Shown here: positions 26,580 to 34,310 of the stretch, one piece after another
Position numbering within the stretch: position 1 is the stretch's first letter
Layout of the letters: each line of letters opens with the position of its first letter
Origin: Roseomonas sp. E05
GTDB lineage: Bacteria > Pseudomonadota > Alphaproteobacteria > Acetobacterales > Acetobacteraceae
Assembly: GCF_030063475.1 (NCBI RefSeq)
Contig: NZ_JASIRT010000030.1
Coordinates: 1-56,789 of the forward strand
Direction of reading: 5' to 3'
Length of the DNA stretch: 56,789 nucleotides
Program-made: the position numbers and the translations under genes
Notes under the pieces: model-generated
What the model was told of the DNA's origin: nothing
What the model saw: only the letters and a program-made list of their open reading frames with translations
The model's database searches: none

Positions 26580-26984
26580 CTAGTTTCCGATGGTCAGGGT
26601 CCGCCCGTTCAGAACCACATGGAGCCCAAGCGGCCGTAACGCTGCCCCAAGTGCCTGATTCCAGGGCTTTCCGCCGCTCCAGGTGACCCGCGCATCCGGA
26701 TCGACACCCGTTCGATAGATCACACGGAACGACGGCGGCACGATCTGCTTTGCCGCAAAGGACAGCGGTACGTCGTTGCCGAAGCCGCGAGCGATGCTGT
26801 AGCGGGGACGAGGAGGGGGCGGCGCTGGTTCGTCCGGGGAGGCATCCCCCGCCGGTCCCGACGCGAGGGGGGCAACCGGGGCAGGAGACTGCAGCTGGGC
26901 GCCCTGCATGAGTTGGAAGTCGATCGGATGCAGAGGGGAAGTCAGCAAGTGGATCGCAGCGAGCGATGTGGCCAGGGCGAGCAT
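26580..26984 (-). CDS. TcpQ/PilL C-terminal-domain-like periplasmic protein
   Basis: The 134-residue product has a hydrophobic N terminus (LALATSLAAIHLL), a Pro-rich linker, and a C-terminal domain of about 70 residues. Its VPLSFAAKQIVPPSFRVIY...VTWSGGKPWNQALGAAL...VVLNGRTLTIGN pattern matches the TcpQ/STN-like fold found in PilL, TcpQ and DotD-type outer-membrane partners. It is probably periplasmic, aiding assembly of the outer-membrane core. It is the first gene of the leftward arm. Confidence 0.65.
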   Translation of the reverse strand: MLALATSLAAIHLLTSPLHPIDFQLMQGAQLQSPAPVAPLASGPAGDASPDEPAPPPPRPRYSIARGFGNDVPLSFAAKQIVPPSFRVIYRTGVDPDARVTWSGGKPWNQALGAALRPLGLHVVLNGRTLTIGN

Positions 26985-27033
26985 CGTGTCCTCCGTCTCT
27001 GGAGGCAAGCTTTCGCCATATCGGTGCGAACGG
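26985..27033 (-). promoter_or_regulatory. Box-hairpin leader of the TcpQ-like gene
   Basis: Minus strand: CCGTTCGCAC (27033-27024), then CCTCC (27005-27001) pairs with GGAGG (26994-26990) across a six-base loop, then ATG at 26984. The gap is 39 nt. The hairpin decides the start over longer in-frame extensions, which lack a ribosome binding site. Confidence 0.75.
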
Positions 27034-27111
27034 GGACGGCGGAATGCCGGTGACGGGCGCGTTGCTACAAACCCCCACCCAAAAGGCCAATTTCTGGAGC
27101 CTGTCCGGTGC

Positions 27112-27170
27112 CCATTCGCTTGGGGCGCCGTCCATCCTGACCTCAACGGATACAGGGGTTTGGGATGGTC
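27112..27170 (+). promoter_or_regulatory. Variant box-hairpin leader of the XRE regulator gene
   Basis: CCATTCGCTT (27112-27121), which differs from the common box at the last two bases. Then CCATCC (27132-27137) pairs with GGATGG (27163-27168), just before the ATG at 27171. The gap is 49 nt. Confidence 0.5.
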
Positions 27171-27743
27171 ATGCTCGATTGGGAAGCCTTCATGAGTAAG
27201 AAGCCAACAGGGCTGCCGTCCCCTCCGGACCTTGAGGCAGAAGGGCAGGAGGGCGCCGCCGAACAGGCCCCTGCTAAGGGTCAAGCATCCCCGCCTCCGA
27301 GAAAGCGGGGCGCCATCAGGGACAAGGAACTGTTTGTCAGGGTCGCACGGCGGATCGTCGAGCTTCGTAAGGCAAATCACATGAGCCAAGCCCAACTTGC
27401 CCGGGCGTCGGAGTGCCCTGTCTCGACCGTGTTCTCGGCGGAGCAGGGTGTTCACAACATCTCCCTCTCAACCCTGCAGAAGCTCGCCGAGGCCCTGAAA
27501 GTCCGGATACGCGACCTGATTCCCGAGCCAGAACCCCCGGCGCCGGCTCCTGCGCCAGCGCCGCCGCCCCCTCCTATGTCCGCGCCCCCCGCGATCAGCA
27601 CGGAAACTCTCAAGATGGTCGACAGCGTCTTGGCGACGCACCTGACGGAGATGGGACGGGCCACGTATCTGATACAGCAGGTCCGTAAGGCCCTGGAAGA
27701 AGTAGGGAAGCCGGAGAAGACGAGCGATCGGAACCAGCCTTAG
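27171..27743 (+). CDS. XRE-family helix-turn-helix regulator
   Basis: The 190-residue product has a charged N-terminal tail (to about residue 50), an XRE DNA-binding domain (about 57-115: VARRIVELRKANHMSQAQLARASECPVSTV...ISLSTLQKLAEALKV), a Pro-rich linker and a C-terminal helix that may dimerise. It lies at the centre of the transfer region, next to a second regulator and between divergent arms, so it is a good candidate for the regulon controller. A start at 27192 (MSKKP, with GGGAAG upstream) is equally possible; 27171 fits the leader family better. Confidence 0.78.
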   Translation: MLDWEAFMSKKPTGLPSPPDLEAEGQEGAAEQAPAKGQASPPPRKRGAIRDKELFVRVARRIVELRKANHMSQAQLARASECPVSTVFSAEQGVHNISLSTLQKLAEALKVRIRDLIPEPEPPAPAPAPAPPPPPMSAPPAISTETLKMVDSVLATHLTEMGRATYLIQQVRKALEEVGKPEKTSDRNQP

Positions 27744-27798
27744 GAAAGTCTGGTGGTCTTGGTCGGAATCTCGATGAACGGCGGGTGAGATCGGAATT

Positions 27799-27808
27799 GT
27801 GCGAACGG
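27799..27808 (-). promoter_or_regulatory. Orphan box copy in reverse orientation
   Basis: CCGTTCGCAC on the minus strand (GTGCGAACGG on the plus strand), 55 bases after the XRE stop. There is no minus-strand gene downstream at the usual distance. Read as RNA on the plus strand it is the complement of the box. Confidence 0.5.
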
Positions 27809-27841
27809 GAAGGTCGGATTTCTCCTGAACGTCGTCATTTT

Positions 27842-27902
27842 CCACTCGCTTTATCGGATTGAACCGCGATAGAGAGCTCCGGCAGGCCGCCGGAGTGATC
27901 TC
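27842..27902 (+). promoter_or_regulatory. Variant box-hairpin leader of the three-repeat regulator gene
   Basis: CCACTCGCTT (27842-27851), one base from the XRE-gene variant, then hairpin CTCCGGC (27877-27883) / GCCGGAG (27889-27895), whose right arm includes GGAG, then ATG at 27903. The gap is 51 nt. Confidence 0.6.
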
Positions 27903-28784
27903 ATGCTCGCATCCATCGCTGCTCCCGAAATCGTCCGCGCAAGTCGGGCTCCAATGGATGCCAGCCCGCCCGCGCACACGACATTCCGGAACGAGGCGGT
28001 GCTGCGGGGGATGGTGGCCCGCGGGCACGGCCTCGAGGCGATTTCGGCCTATCTGCAACAGAGCCCCGACGAGATCCTCGATGCGGTGGTCAGGCTCGAT
28101 CTGCCGACGCCGCATGACCGGCCCCTGCGCCAGAGTTCAAGCCCGAAGGCCTGGAAGGCGAGTGACTATCTCCCCCTGATCCAGGACTGGCTCGCCGGAT
28201 TCCACGCCGCGACCATCGGCGAGCGTTTCGGTCGCTCGGCGGGTGCTATCTGGGCCAAGGTGCGATGGCTCGGGTTGCCGAAGCGCGACCGGCGCAGCGT
28301 CGCTCGGCCCAATCGCGAGGCGGCAGCCGCACGCGAGGCCATCGAGGAGGTCGGCCAGTTCGTCACCGACGAGGATGGCAACCGCATTCCCCTCCAGCGG
28401 AAGCCGGGAACCGGCCAACTCTGCTGGATCCGCGATCTGGACATCGTCCTTGGCAAGCTGTGGCTCGGCAACGTCCATCACCGGGTCATCGCGAAGCTCT
28501 GGGGCGTATCCCCCGGCACGATCAGCTCACGGGCGAGCCGTCTCGAGCTGCCGCCGCGGGACCGCTCCCAGCTGGTCACGCAGTACGATCCGGCTGTCGC
28601 GGCCCGGAACATCGCCGAGGGCGGCTTCATCTATCGGGCGTGCAAGTCGAAGCCGGGCTGGTTCTTCTGGTGCCAGCGTGGCCGGACCATCAGCAAGCTC
28701 GGCCGGAAGGCCCTTCAACGCCGCAGCTCGGGCTTCTGCGAAGACTACAGCGTCAGCTACGACCTTGGCTCACTTGCGCTGTAG
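27903..28784 (+). CDS. Putative DNA-binding protein with three HTH-like repeats
   Basis: The 293-residue product contains three related units of about 40 residues, each a predicted helix-turn-helix ending in a similar tail: RLDLPTPHDRP (about 64-74), RWLGLPKRDRR (about 121-131) and SRLELPPRDRS (about 212-222). The units resemble the GcrA-type IWxKxxxLGL helix. The C-terminal ~65 residues have paired Cys/Trp (YRACKSKPGWFFWCQRG). No exact family known. Its place beside the XRE gene and upstream of dotI suggests a transfer regulator that could bind repeated DNA sites. Confidence 0.62.
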   Translation: MLASIAAPEIVRASRAPMDASPPAHTTFRNEAVLRGMVARGHGLEAISAYLQQSPDEILDAVVRLDLPTPHDRPLRQSSSPKAWKASDYLPLIQDWLAGFHAATIGERFGRSAGAIWAKVRWLGLPKRDRRSVARPNREAAAAREAIEEVGQFVTDEDGNRIPLQRKPGTGQLCWIRDLDIVLGKLWLGNVHHRVIAKLWGVSPGTISSRASRLELPPRDRSQLVTQYDPAVAARNIAEGGFIYRACKSKPGWFFWCQRGRTISKLGRKALQRRSSGFCEDYSVSYDLGSLAL

Positions 28785-28841
28785 CCGTTCGCACGGGTCC
28801 CCCTGAGAGTGGATCATGGTTCCTCCTCGGAGATCGCGCGC
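28785..28841 (+). promoter_or_regulatory. Box-hairpin leader of dotI
   Basis: CCGTTCGCAC (28785-28794) begins immediately after the upstream TAG. The downstream pairing is weak here: CTCC (28823-28826) and GGAG (28829-28832) flank two bases, too tight for a normal loop, although TCC/GGA could pair. ATG at 28842, gap 47 nt. Confidence 0.6.
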
Positions 28842-29471
28842 ATGCAGAACTCAACGGCCGCCGTCCAGCGCAGAATCTCGGATCCCGATTTCCAGGCCTC
28901 GCTGGTCAAGTGGTGCCTCGGACTGACCGTCACGGTGATCGGACTGCTCGCGGTCTCGCTCGCCCACGACGCCTACGTGTGGCTCAATCCGCCGGCACCG
29001 AGATACTTTTTCGTGGATGGTCGCAATCCGCCCCGTCCCGCCGTCGCGCTGGACAGCCCCATCGTCGATGACGTGCAACTGCTGCAGTGGACGGTTCACG
29101 CGATCCTCGCGACCTACAGCGTCGACTATCACAATTATCCGTCGCAGCTGAACACGGCCGGGATGAGCTTCTCGGAACAGGGATGGTCATCCTTCGCCAG
29201 GAGCTACATCAGTTCCGGCAACTTCGACCAGATGAAGAAAGCCCGCCTGCTCTGTTACGCGCAGGCGCAGCGCGCGGCCACTATCCCGAAGACGGAGATC
29301 GTCAACGGCCGGCTCGCCTATCATGTCCAGTTCCCGATGCTGCAGACCTGTGAGAACACGCAGCAATTCACCACGCAGACGCTGATCATGACGGCCACCG
29401 TCATGCGAACTGACGACCAGCGCCATCCGGACGGTCTGGTCATCGACGAACTGGTCGCATCCCCTCGCTAG
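28842..29471 (+). CDS. dotI: DotI/IcmL/TraM inner-membrane protein
   Basis: The 209-residue product has one N-terminal membrane span (about residues 21-41) and a periplasmic NTF2-like domain with the family features PRYFFVDGRNPPRP, VQLLQWTVHAILATYSVDYHNY and YHVQFPM. It is the conserved DotI/IcmL core component. GGAG nine bases before the ATG at 28842 and the leader layout favour it over an upstream in-frame start. It heads the dotI-dotH-dotG cluster, in the order seen in Legionella and IncI plasmids. Confidence 0.9.
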   Translation: MQNSTAAVQRRISDPDFQASLVKWCLGLTVTVIGLLAVSLAHDAYVWLNPPAPRYFFVDGRNPPRPAVALDSPIVDDVQLLQWTVHAILATYSVDYHNYPSQLNTAGMSFSEQGWSSFARSYISSGNFDQMKKARLLCYAQAQRAATIPKTEIVNGRLAYHVQFPMLQTCENTQQFTTQTLIMTATVMRTDDQRHPDGLVIDELVASPR

Positions 29472-29485
29472 AAGGAGTTGCAGTC

Positions 29486-30475
29486 TTGCTCGCACGTCTT
29501 CCCAAGGCGGCTGCCGTTGCGGGCATCTGCCTTCCCGCCATCTGCTTCGCACAGGTGCCGGGTCAGGCCCCGGCCGGAGCGCCAGCCACCACGACGCCTG
29601 ACGACCAGAACGCCAGTCGCCAGCGCATCCTCGATGACGCGATCCCGCTGACGCCCGACATGATCCGCGAACTCGCGCGGCGCTACGGCGAGACGCAGCG
29701 GGCCCGCGAGGAAGGCGGCCTGCAGATCGCATCGCCCATCAGCCGGCCGCTGAACGTCACCTACGCACCGGGGCAGGCGACCGCCATCATCCAGACAGTG
29801 CGCGGCTACCCGACGGCGGTGTCGTTCTTCGACAGCACAGGCCAGCCCTGGCCCATCGCCTGGGACAGCAACAGCAACGCGGCCAGCGTGTCGACGGGCG
29901 GCGGCGGCAACGGCGAGAGCTGCAACACCGCGCCGAGTGCGGCCGGTCCCAACGGCCGCGCCGAAGTGACGGGCTTTCAGGTCTGCGTGCCCGTGCGGGG
30001 CAGCAACACGATCCAGATCACGCCGATGTCGATCAGTCCGCGCGGCGGACTGCTGGTCAACCTGCAGGGCGCGCCCAAGCCGATCGCCTTCATGTTGATG
30101 GCGGGGCGCGACCGCTACGACGCCGAGATCAGCGTCCATGTGGCCGCGCGCGGTCCGAACGCGCGGGTGCAGATCGACACCCGCCCGAATGCTCCCTTCA
30201 CCGGCGCCCCGTTCCTGACCGCGATGCTGTCCGGGGTGGCCCCGGCCGACGCCGTGCCCCTGTCGGTCAGCGGCGTCTCGCCCGACGAGGCGCGGGCGTG
30301 GCGACTTGGTGACCACATCTATCTGCGCACCAGCTACACGCTGATGTCGCCGCCCTGGGACGGCTCGCAGAACGGCGAAGGCAACGTGACCATCTACGCG
30401 CTGCCGGTCACCCCGGTGGTGCTGCTGTCCGTCAACAACCGCACGGTCTCGGCCGAGCTGAGGGAGGAGCGCTGA
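29486..30475 (+). CDS. dotH: DotH/IcmK/TraN outer-membrane core protein
   Basis: The 329-residue product has a Sec signal (PKAAAVAGICLPAICFAQ) and the DotH core: PLTPDMIRELARRYGETQRA, then RPLNVTYAPGQATAIIQTVRGYPTAVSFFDSTGQPWPI, and further on GFQVCVPVRGSNTIQITP. With DotC, DotD, DotG and DotF it forms the channel ring in type IVB systems. The start is a TTG with AAGGAG eight bases upstream. It overlaps dotG (TGATG). Confidence 0.88.
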   Translation: MLARLPKAAAVAGICLPAICFAQVPGQAPAGAPATTTPDDQNASRQRILDDAIPLTPDMIRELARRYGETQRAREEGGLQIASPISRPLNVTYAPGQATAIIQTVRGYPTAVSFFDSTGQPWPIAWDSNSNAASVSTGGGGNGESCNTAPSAAGPNGRAEVTGFQVCVPVRGSNTIQITPMSISPRGGLLVNLQGAPKPIAFMLMAGRDRYDAEISVHVAARGPNARVQIDTRPNAPFTGAPFLTAMLSGVAPADAVPLSVSGVSPDEARAWRLGDHIYLRTSYTLMSPPWDGSQNGEGNVTIYALPVTPVVLLSVNNRTVSAELREER

Positions 30476-31755
30476 TGTCTGGCGCGTTGGGAAGGCTCCA
30501 GCTCGGCAGCGTGCTGGGCAGGATGCGCGTGTTCAACCGGGCCGGCGCAGCCGGTCCGCTGCGCCTGGCGCTGATCTCCGGCACGGCCGTTATCGTGTTC
30601 GGCACCGTGGTCGGCGTGTCCTTCATCAAGGGCAGCGAGCCGCCGCAGTCCCGGACGGCCCGCATGCCGGCCGTCAATCCGCTCCCCGGTGGCCCTCACA
30701 GCAACCCGAACCAGGACCGGCTGGCGCTGGAACATAACCAGCAGGAAGCCGACAGGGCGGCGCGGCAGGGACAATCCTACACGCCGCCGCTGACGGCGAG
30801 CCGGCCGATCAGCCTGCAGGCGCCAGCGCCGGCGCCCGCACCCGTTGTGGTTCCGGCCGCCGCTCCGGCCGCCCCGCCGAGCATCAGGATCGCTGAACCT
30901 CCTGCGCCGCGCCCTGTGCTGCCTGCGACCCGACCGGTCCAGCAGGCCGCGCAGACCAACCAGCAACAGTCGCAGCAGGACCAGATGTTCCGCGCAGCCG
31001 TGGCCGACGTCCTCAACGGCTGGGGCGCGCGGCCCAGCCGGACCGACGTGGTGCTTCCGCCAACCCGCAACCAGGAGAGCGGCGGCAGCAGCGATGGGGC
31101 GACCGGAGAGGGCGGGCTCGGAGGAAGCGGCGGTGGTGCCGAGGCACGGAACACAGCCGTCGCGCCGGCCTCGACCATGGCCCGTACCCTGCCGCAGCAG
31201 GTCCTGGTACCGGCGGGACGGGGGGTCTATGCCCATACCGTCGTGGCCGTGAACTCGGATTCCGGCGGCCCCATCGTGCTGCAGGCCGACAGCGGACCGA
31301 TTGCCGGCGACCGGATCATCGGCAGCTTCGGCAAGGCCGGAGACGGCGACCTGCTGGTGGTGCGCGTCCAGAGCCTCGTCCACAACGGCCAGAGCATTCC
31401 GGTAGATGGTATCGTCATCGCGCCCGACAGCATGGAGACGGCGGTCGCCACCAGCGTCGACCAGCATTACCTCAGCCGCTTCATCCTGCCGGCGGCGGCG
31501 GCCTTCGTGCAGGGTCTTGGACAGGCCATTGCCACCACCTCGAACACCCAGTCGGTCATCAGCCCCTTCGGTGGCGCCGCCTACTCGACGCGCCTGAACC
31601 TCGACCAGCAGGTCGGCGTCGCCGCCGGTGTGGCAGGTGCCAGGGTCGGTGCCGCGCTCAACCAGGCGGCACCGCGCGGCCCGACCATCCATCTCGCCGC
31701 CAATGCGGGCGTCGGCGTCATGTTCCTCAGCAACGTCGCCCTGCCGCAGCGCTAG
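30475..31755 (+). CDS. dotG: DotG/IcmE/TraO VirB10-like channel protein
   Basis: The 426-residue product has an N-terminal membrane span (about residues 27-48), a Pro/Gln-rich linker, and a VirB10-like C-terminal domain (VLVPAGRGVYAHTVVAVNSDSGGPIVLQ ... SVDQHYLSRFILPAAAAFVQGLGQA). It spans both membranes. Legionella DotG is over 1,000 residues because of a repeat array; this one is the short, conjugation-type length of TraO. The start overlaps the dotH stop. Confidence 0.9.
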   Translation: MSGALGRLQLGSVLGRMRVFNRAGAAGPLRLALISGTAVIVFGTVVGVSFIKGSEPPQSRTARMPAVNPLPGGPHSNPNQDRLALEHNQQEADRAARQGQSYTPPLTASRPISLQAPAPAPAPVVVPAAAPAAPPSIRIAEPPAPRPVLPATRPVQQAAQTNQQQSQQDQMFRAAVADVLNGWGARPSRTDVVLPPTRNQESGGSSDGATGEGGLGGSGGGAEARNTAVAPASTMARTLPQQVLVPAGRGVYAHTVVAVNSDSGGPIVLQADSGPIAGDRIIGSFGKAGDGDLLVVRVQSLVHNGQSIPVDGIVIAPDSMETAVATSVDQHYLSRFILPAAAAFVQGLGQAIATTSNTQSVISPFGGAAYSTRLNLDQQVGVAAGVAGARVGAALNQAAPRGPTIHLAANAGVGVMFLSNVALPQR

Positions 31756-31771
31756 TCGAAAAACCCCGGCC

Positions 31772-31825
31772 CCGTTCGCACGGGGACCGGCGATCCTGTG
31801 AAACACCATCATCCGCAGGATCGTC
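31772..31825 (+). promoter_or_regulatory. Box-hairpin leader of the dotF-like gene
   Basis: CCGTTCGCAC (31772-31781), then GATCCTG (31792-31798) pairs with CAGGATC (31816-31822), which holds AGGA, then ATG at 31826. The gap is 44 nt. Confidence 0.75.
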
Positions 31826-33163
31826 ATGGACACCCACATCGAGCAAACCCTGCCTCGTCCGTTCGTCCGGCCGGAAATGACCCTGCCGGGTGAGGACGAG
31901 GACATGCCGCCCGCCCCACGCGCCGAGCCCGTTGACCGGCCCGGCGCGGTTGCGGAGGAGGCTGCCGAGGCAGGCGACACCCCGCCCGAGGCGGCAAGCG
32001 CAGCCGCCGAACCGGCGCAGACGGCCCTCCCGGCCAAGCCCCCGCGCGGTCGTCGCAACGCCCTGATGACCGGCGCGGCGATGGCCGTGGTGCTCGTGGC
32101 GGCCGGTGGGGTGTTCCTGATCTCGCCCTACAACCACCTCGCCTGGCTGGGCGGCCATCCAGGTCCCTCGACCCACCTCGCGGGTGGGCAGACCATCACC
32201 CTCCCGGCGCCCGTCGCGCCTGCCGCGACCCTGGCGCGCGCGCCGACGCCGCAGACGGTCGCCAGTCCACCTCAGCCGCACCCAACACAGCAGCCAAAGC
32301 CGGAGGAGCTGCAGGAGATCGTCCGCCTTCGCTCGGGCGATGGGCCGAGGCCGACGCCGATCTCACCGCCCGCGCAGCGCCAGTTCGACGAGCGGCATTC
32401 GGCGCCGGCAACCCCCTCGAGCCCGCCCCCGGCGGCTGCGCCGGCGCCTTCGCCAGCAGCCCCCGCCCCGTCGGTGCAGGCGAGCCTTGCGGCGTCGGCG
32501 CCGGTTCAGGCGCCAACGCCGTCCCCCGCTGTGGCGCCTCCCGCCCCGCCGGTGGCAAGCCCTGCCGCCCCGCATGATCCGGTACAGCGGGCCGCCGCCC
32601 TGCAGGCCGCCCCGATGAGCACGCCGCAGCAGGTCGAGGTGCTCAATCTGGTGACGGAGCTCGGTGTGCTGGTGCGCAATCAGCGAACGGAGAACGCCCA
32701 GCTCCGGGCCGATGTCCAGCAGATGCGCGAGCGCCTCGATACCCAGCTCGGCGACTATGACCGGCGCCTCGCTCTCGCCGAGGCGCGTGGCGCGATCAAT
32801 GCGGCGATGGGAGCCGGCGCCCCCCCAGTGGCCGCTCCGCCGCCCACGCCGGCCTCATCGCCCGTGACGCCGGTTTCCGTCACGGTGACAGCGCCCCCCA
32901 GCACTCCGGCTGCCCGGGGCGTCCGGCCGGTCGCCAGCGCCGCACCCGCTTCCTCCCCGCAGGACGCCGCGCCGAAGCGCTACCGCGTCCAGGCTGCCTC
33001 TCCCGGCCTGGCCATGCTGGCCGAGGTGGACCGCACAGGCGACGTGGGCAACCTGCTGCAGGTCAGCGTGGGTGACGACGTGCCAGGCTACGGCCGCGTG
33101 AAGTCCATCGCGCAGCAGGGCACGGTCTGGGTGCTGACCGCCGAACATGGCACGATCCGGTAG
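31826..33163 (+). CDS. DotF(IcmG)/TraP-like bitopic inner-membrane protein
   Basis: The 445-residue product has an acidic cytosolic tail, one membrane span (about residues 79-99), a very Pro/Ala-rich linker (about 110-260), a coiled coil (about 270-320: VLNLVTELGVLVRNQRTENAQL), and a C-terminal globular end (YRVQAASPGLAMLAEVD ... GYGRVKSIAQQGTVWVLTAEHGTIR). Position and topology match TraP of IncI plasmids and the DotF slot in Legionella, though the sequence is weakly conserved. It starts a new unit with its own leader. Confidence 0.65.
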   Translation: MDTHIEQTLPRPFVRPEMTLPGEDEDMPPAPRAEPVDRPGAVAEEAAEAGDTPPEAASAAAEPAQTALPAKPPRGRRNALMTGAAMAVVLVAAGGVFLISPYNHLAWLGGHPGPSTHLAGGQTITLPAPVAPAATLARAPTPQTVASPPQPHPTQQPKPEELQEIVRLRSGDGPRPTPISPPAQRQFDERHSAPATPSSPPPAAAPAPSPAAPAPSVQASLAASAPVQAPTPSPAVAPPAPPVASPAAPHDPVQRAAALQAAPMSTPQQVEVLNLVTELGVLVRNQRTENAQLRADVQQMRERLDTQLGDYDRRLALAEARGAINAAMGAGAPPVAAPPPTPASSPVTPVSVTVTAPPSTPAARGVRPVASAAPASSPQDAAPKRYRVQAASPGLAMLAEVDRTGDVGNLLQVSVGDDVPGYGRVKSIAQQGTVWVLTAEHGTIR

Positions 33164-33172
33164 GGCGCCGTC

Positions 33173-33706
33173 ATGCAGGGCCTCGCCAACTTCGCGGCGG
33201 CGGTCGGCCAGATCTTCCAGATCCTGTTGCCGACCTTCTGCTACATCGCCGCGCTCACGCTGTTCCTCTTCGCCGGCTGGGGCTTCTGGCGGCAGTCCCA
33301 GCCGGACAACCCGTTCCGCGGCAAGCCGTGGATCCCGATCGTGTCGCTGCTGTTCTGCGGTGTCTTCGCCAGCTTCGACCGGTTCCTGACGCTGGCCAAC
33401 CGCAGCGGCGGATCGGCCGTCACGGTCAATCTGGTCGCCGGGCTGAGCAGCTACTCGGCGCCGAGCACCGACAACATGCTCGGCAGCACGCCGGCCGATA
33501 CTGTCATCAACGTCGTGCAGATCTTCCAGCTGTTCTTCCAGGCCTTCGGCGCGATGATGGCCTTCGCGGCCATGTACGGGCTCTGGGCGGTGATGCGGGG
33601 CACCAGCCGGCGCACGCCCGGCGGCTGCCTCGTGCAGTTCGTGTTCTCGGTCATGCTGATCAACGTGCTGACCATCTCGCAATGGGTGGTCAGCTTCTTC
33701 ACATGA
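33173..33706 (+). CDS. icmC: IcmC/DotE/TraQ-like membrane protein
   Basis: The 177-residue product has about four membrane spans (roughly 15-40, 52-70, 108-132 and 152-172) with the pattern ILLPTFCYIAALTLFLFAGWGFWRQSQ and FQLFFQAFGAMMAFAAMYGLWAVMRG. This fits the IcmC/DotE-DotV and TraQ group. It begins nine bases after the dotF-like stop. Confidence 0.75.
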   Translation: MQGLANFAAAVGQIFQILLPTFCYIAALTLFLFAGWGFWRQSQPDNPFRGKPWIPIVSLLFCGVFASFDRFLTLANRSGGSAVTVNLVAGLSSYSAPSTDNMLGSTPADTVINVVQIFQLFFQAFGAMMAFAAMYGLWAVMRGTSRRTPGGCLVQFVFSVMLINVLTISQWVVSFFT

Positions 33707-33791
33707 GGCGTCTCCGCACCAATGCGGATGCAGCAGCCCGGCCGGAAGCGGCCGGGCTGATTTTCTTTCGGAGCCTCGAATTTTCCAGGGC

Positions 33792-33860
33792 CCGTTCGCA
33801 CGGCACCTGACGATCCTTGGACTTGAGAGGGATGCACTCTCTCGGTCAAAGGAGATCACC
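33792..33860 (+). promoter_or_regulatory. Box-hairpin leader of icmD
   Basis: CCGTTCGCAC (33792-33801), then nested pairing: TCCTT (33814-33818) with AAGGA (33849-33853), and inside it GAGAG with CTCTC (33825-33842 region). AAGGAG is the ribosome binding site of a GTG start at 33861. The gap is 59 nt, the longest of the set. Confidence 0.7.
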
Positions 33861-34304
33861 GTGAATCTTTCCAAGATGAATGCGACCGTGCCGGCGGTGA
33901 TGGCCCGGCGTCTCGGGCGCCGTGGCCGTGCGCTCGTCACCGCCGGCACCGGCCTGCTTGGCTCGGCAGTCCTGTCCGCCAGCGCCTTCGCGCAGGCAGC
34001 CGGCAACGGCATCGGCGGCCAGATGCAGACCATGGCGCAGGAAGCCTCGACCACCGGCGGCTTCGTCGCCTCGACGCTGATGTACTGCGCCGCCCTGGTC
34101 TGCTTCATCGCCGGCGTCTGGGCGCTCTGGCAGTCCCGCCAGCCGCAGAACCGGGAGGGCGGCCGGGTCGCGATGGGGCTCGCCGGCCTGGTGCTCTGCG
34201 GCCTCTTCGTCACCGGCGGCGCCTGGATCAACAAGGCGGCGCAGACCACGACCGGCACCGCCGCCTCGGTGACCAGCACCGCCGGCGTCGTCGCCTTCCA
34301 GTAG
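33861..34304 (+). CDS. icmD: IcmD/DotP/TraR-like membrane protein
   Basis: The 147-residue product has an N-terminal cleavable or anchor segment (TAGTGLLGSAVLSASAFAQ) and two further spans (about residues 72-90 and 102-123), typical of IcmD/DotP and TraR. It starts with GTG. It precedes icmJ and icmB, the same order as in Legionella (icmD-icmJ-icmB). Confidence 0.78.
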   Translation: MNLSKMNATVPAVMARRLGRRGRALVTAGTGLLGSAVLSASAFAQAAGNGIGGQMQTMAQEASTTGGFVASTLMYCAALVCFIAGVWALWQSRQPQNREGGRVAMGLAGLVLCGLFVTGGAWINKAAQTTTGTAASVTSTAGVVAFQ

Positions 34305-34310
34305 GCCGCC

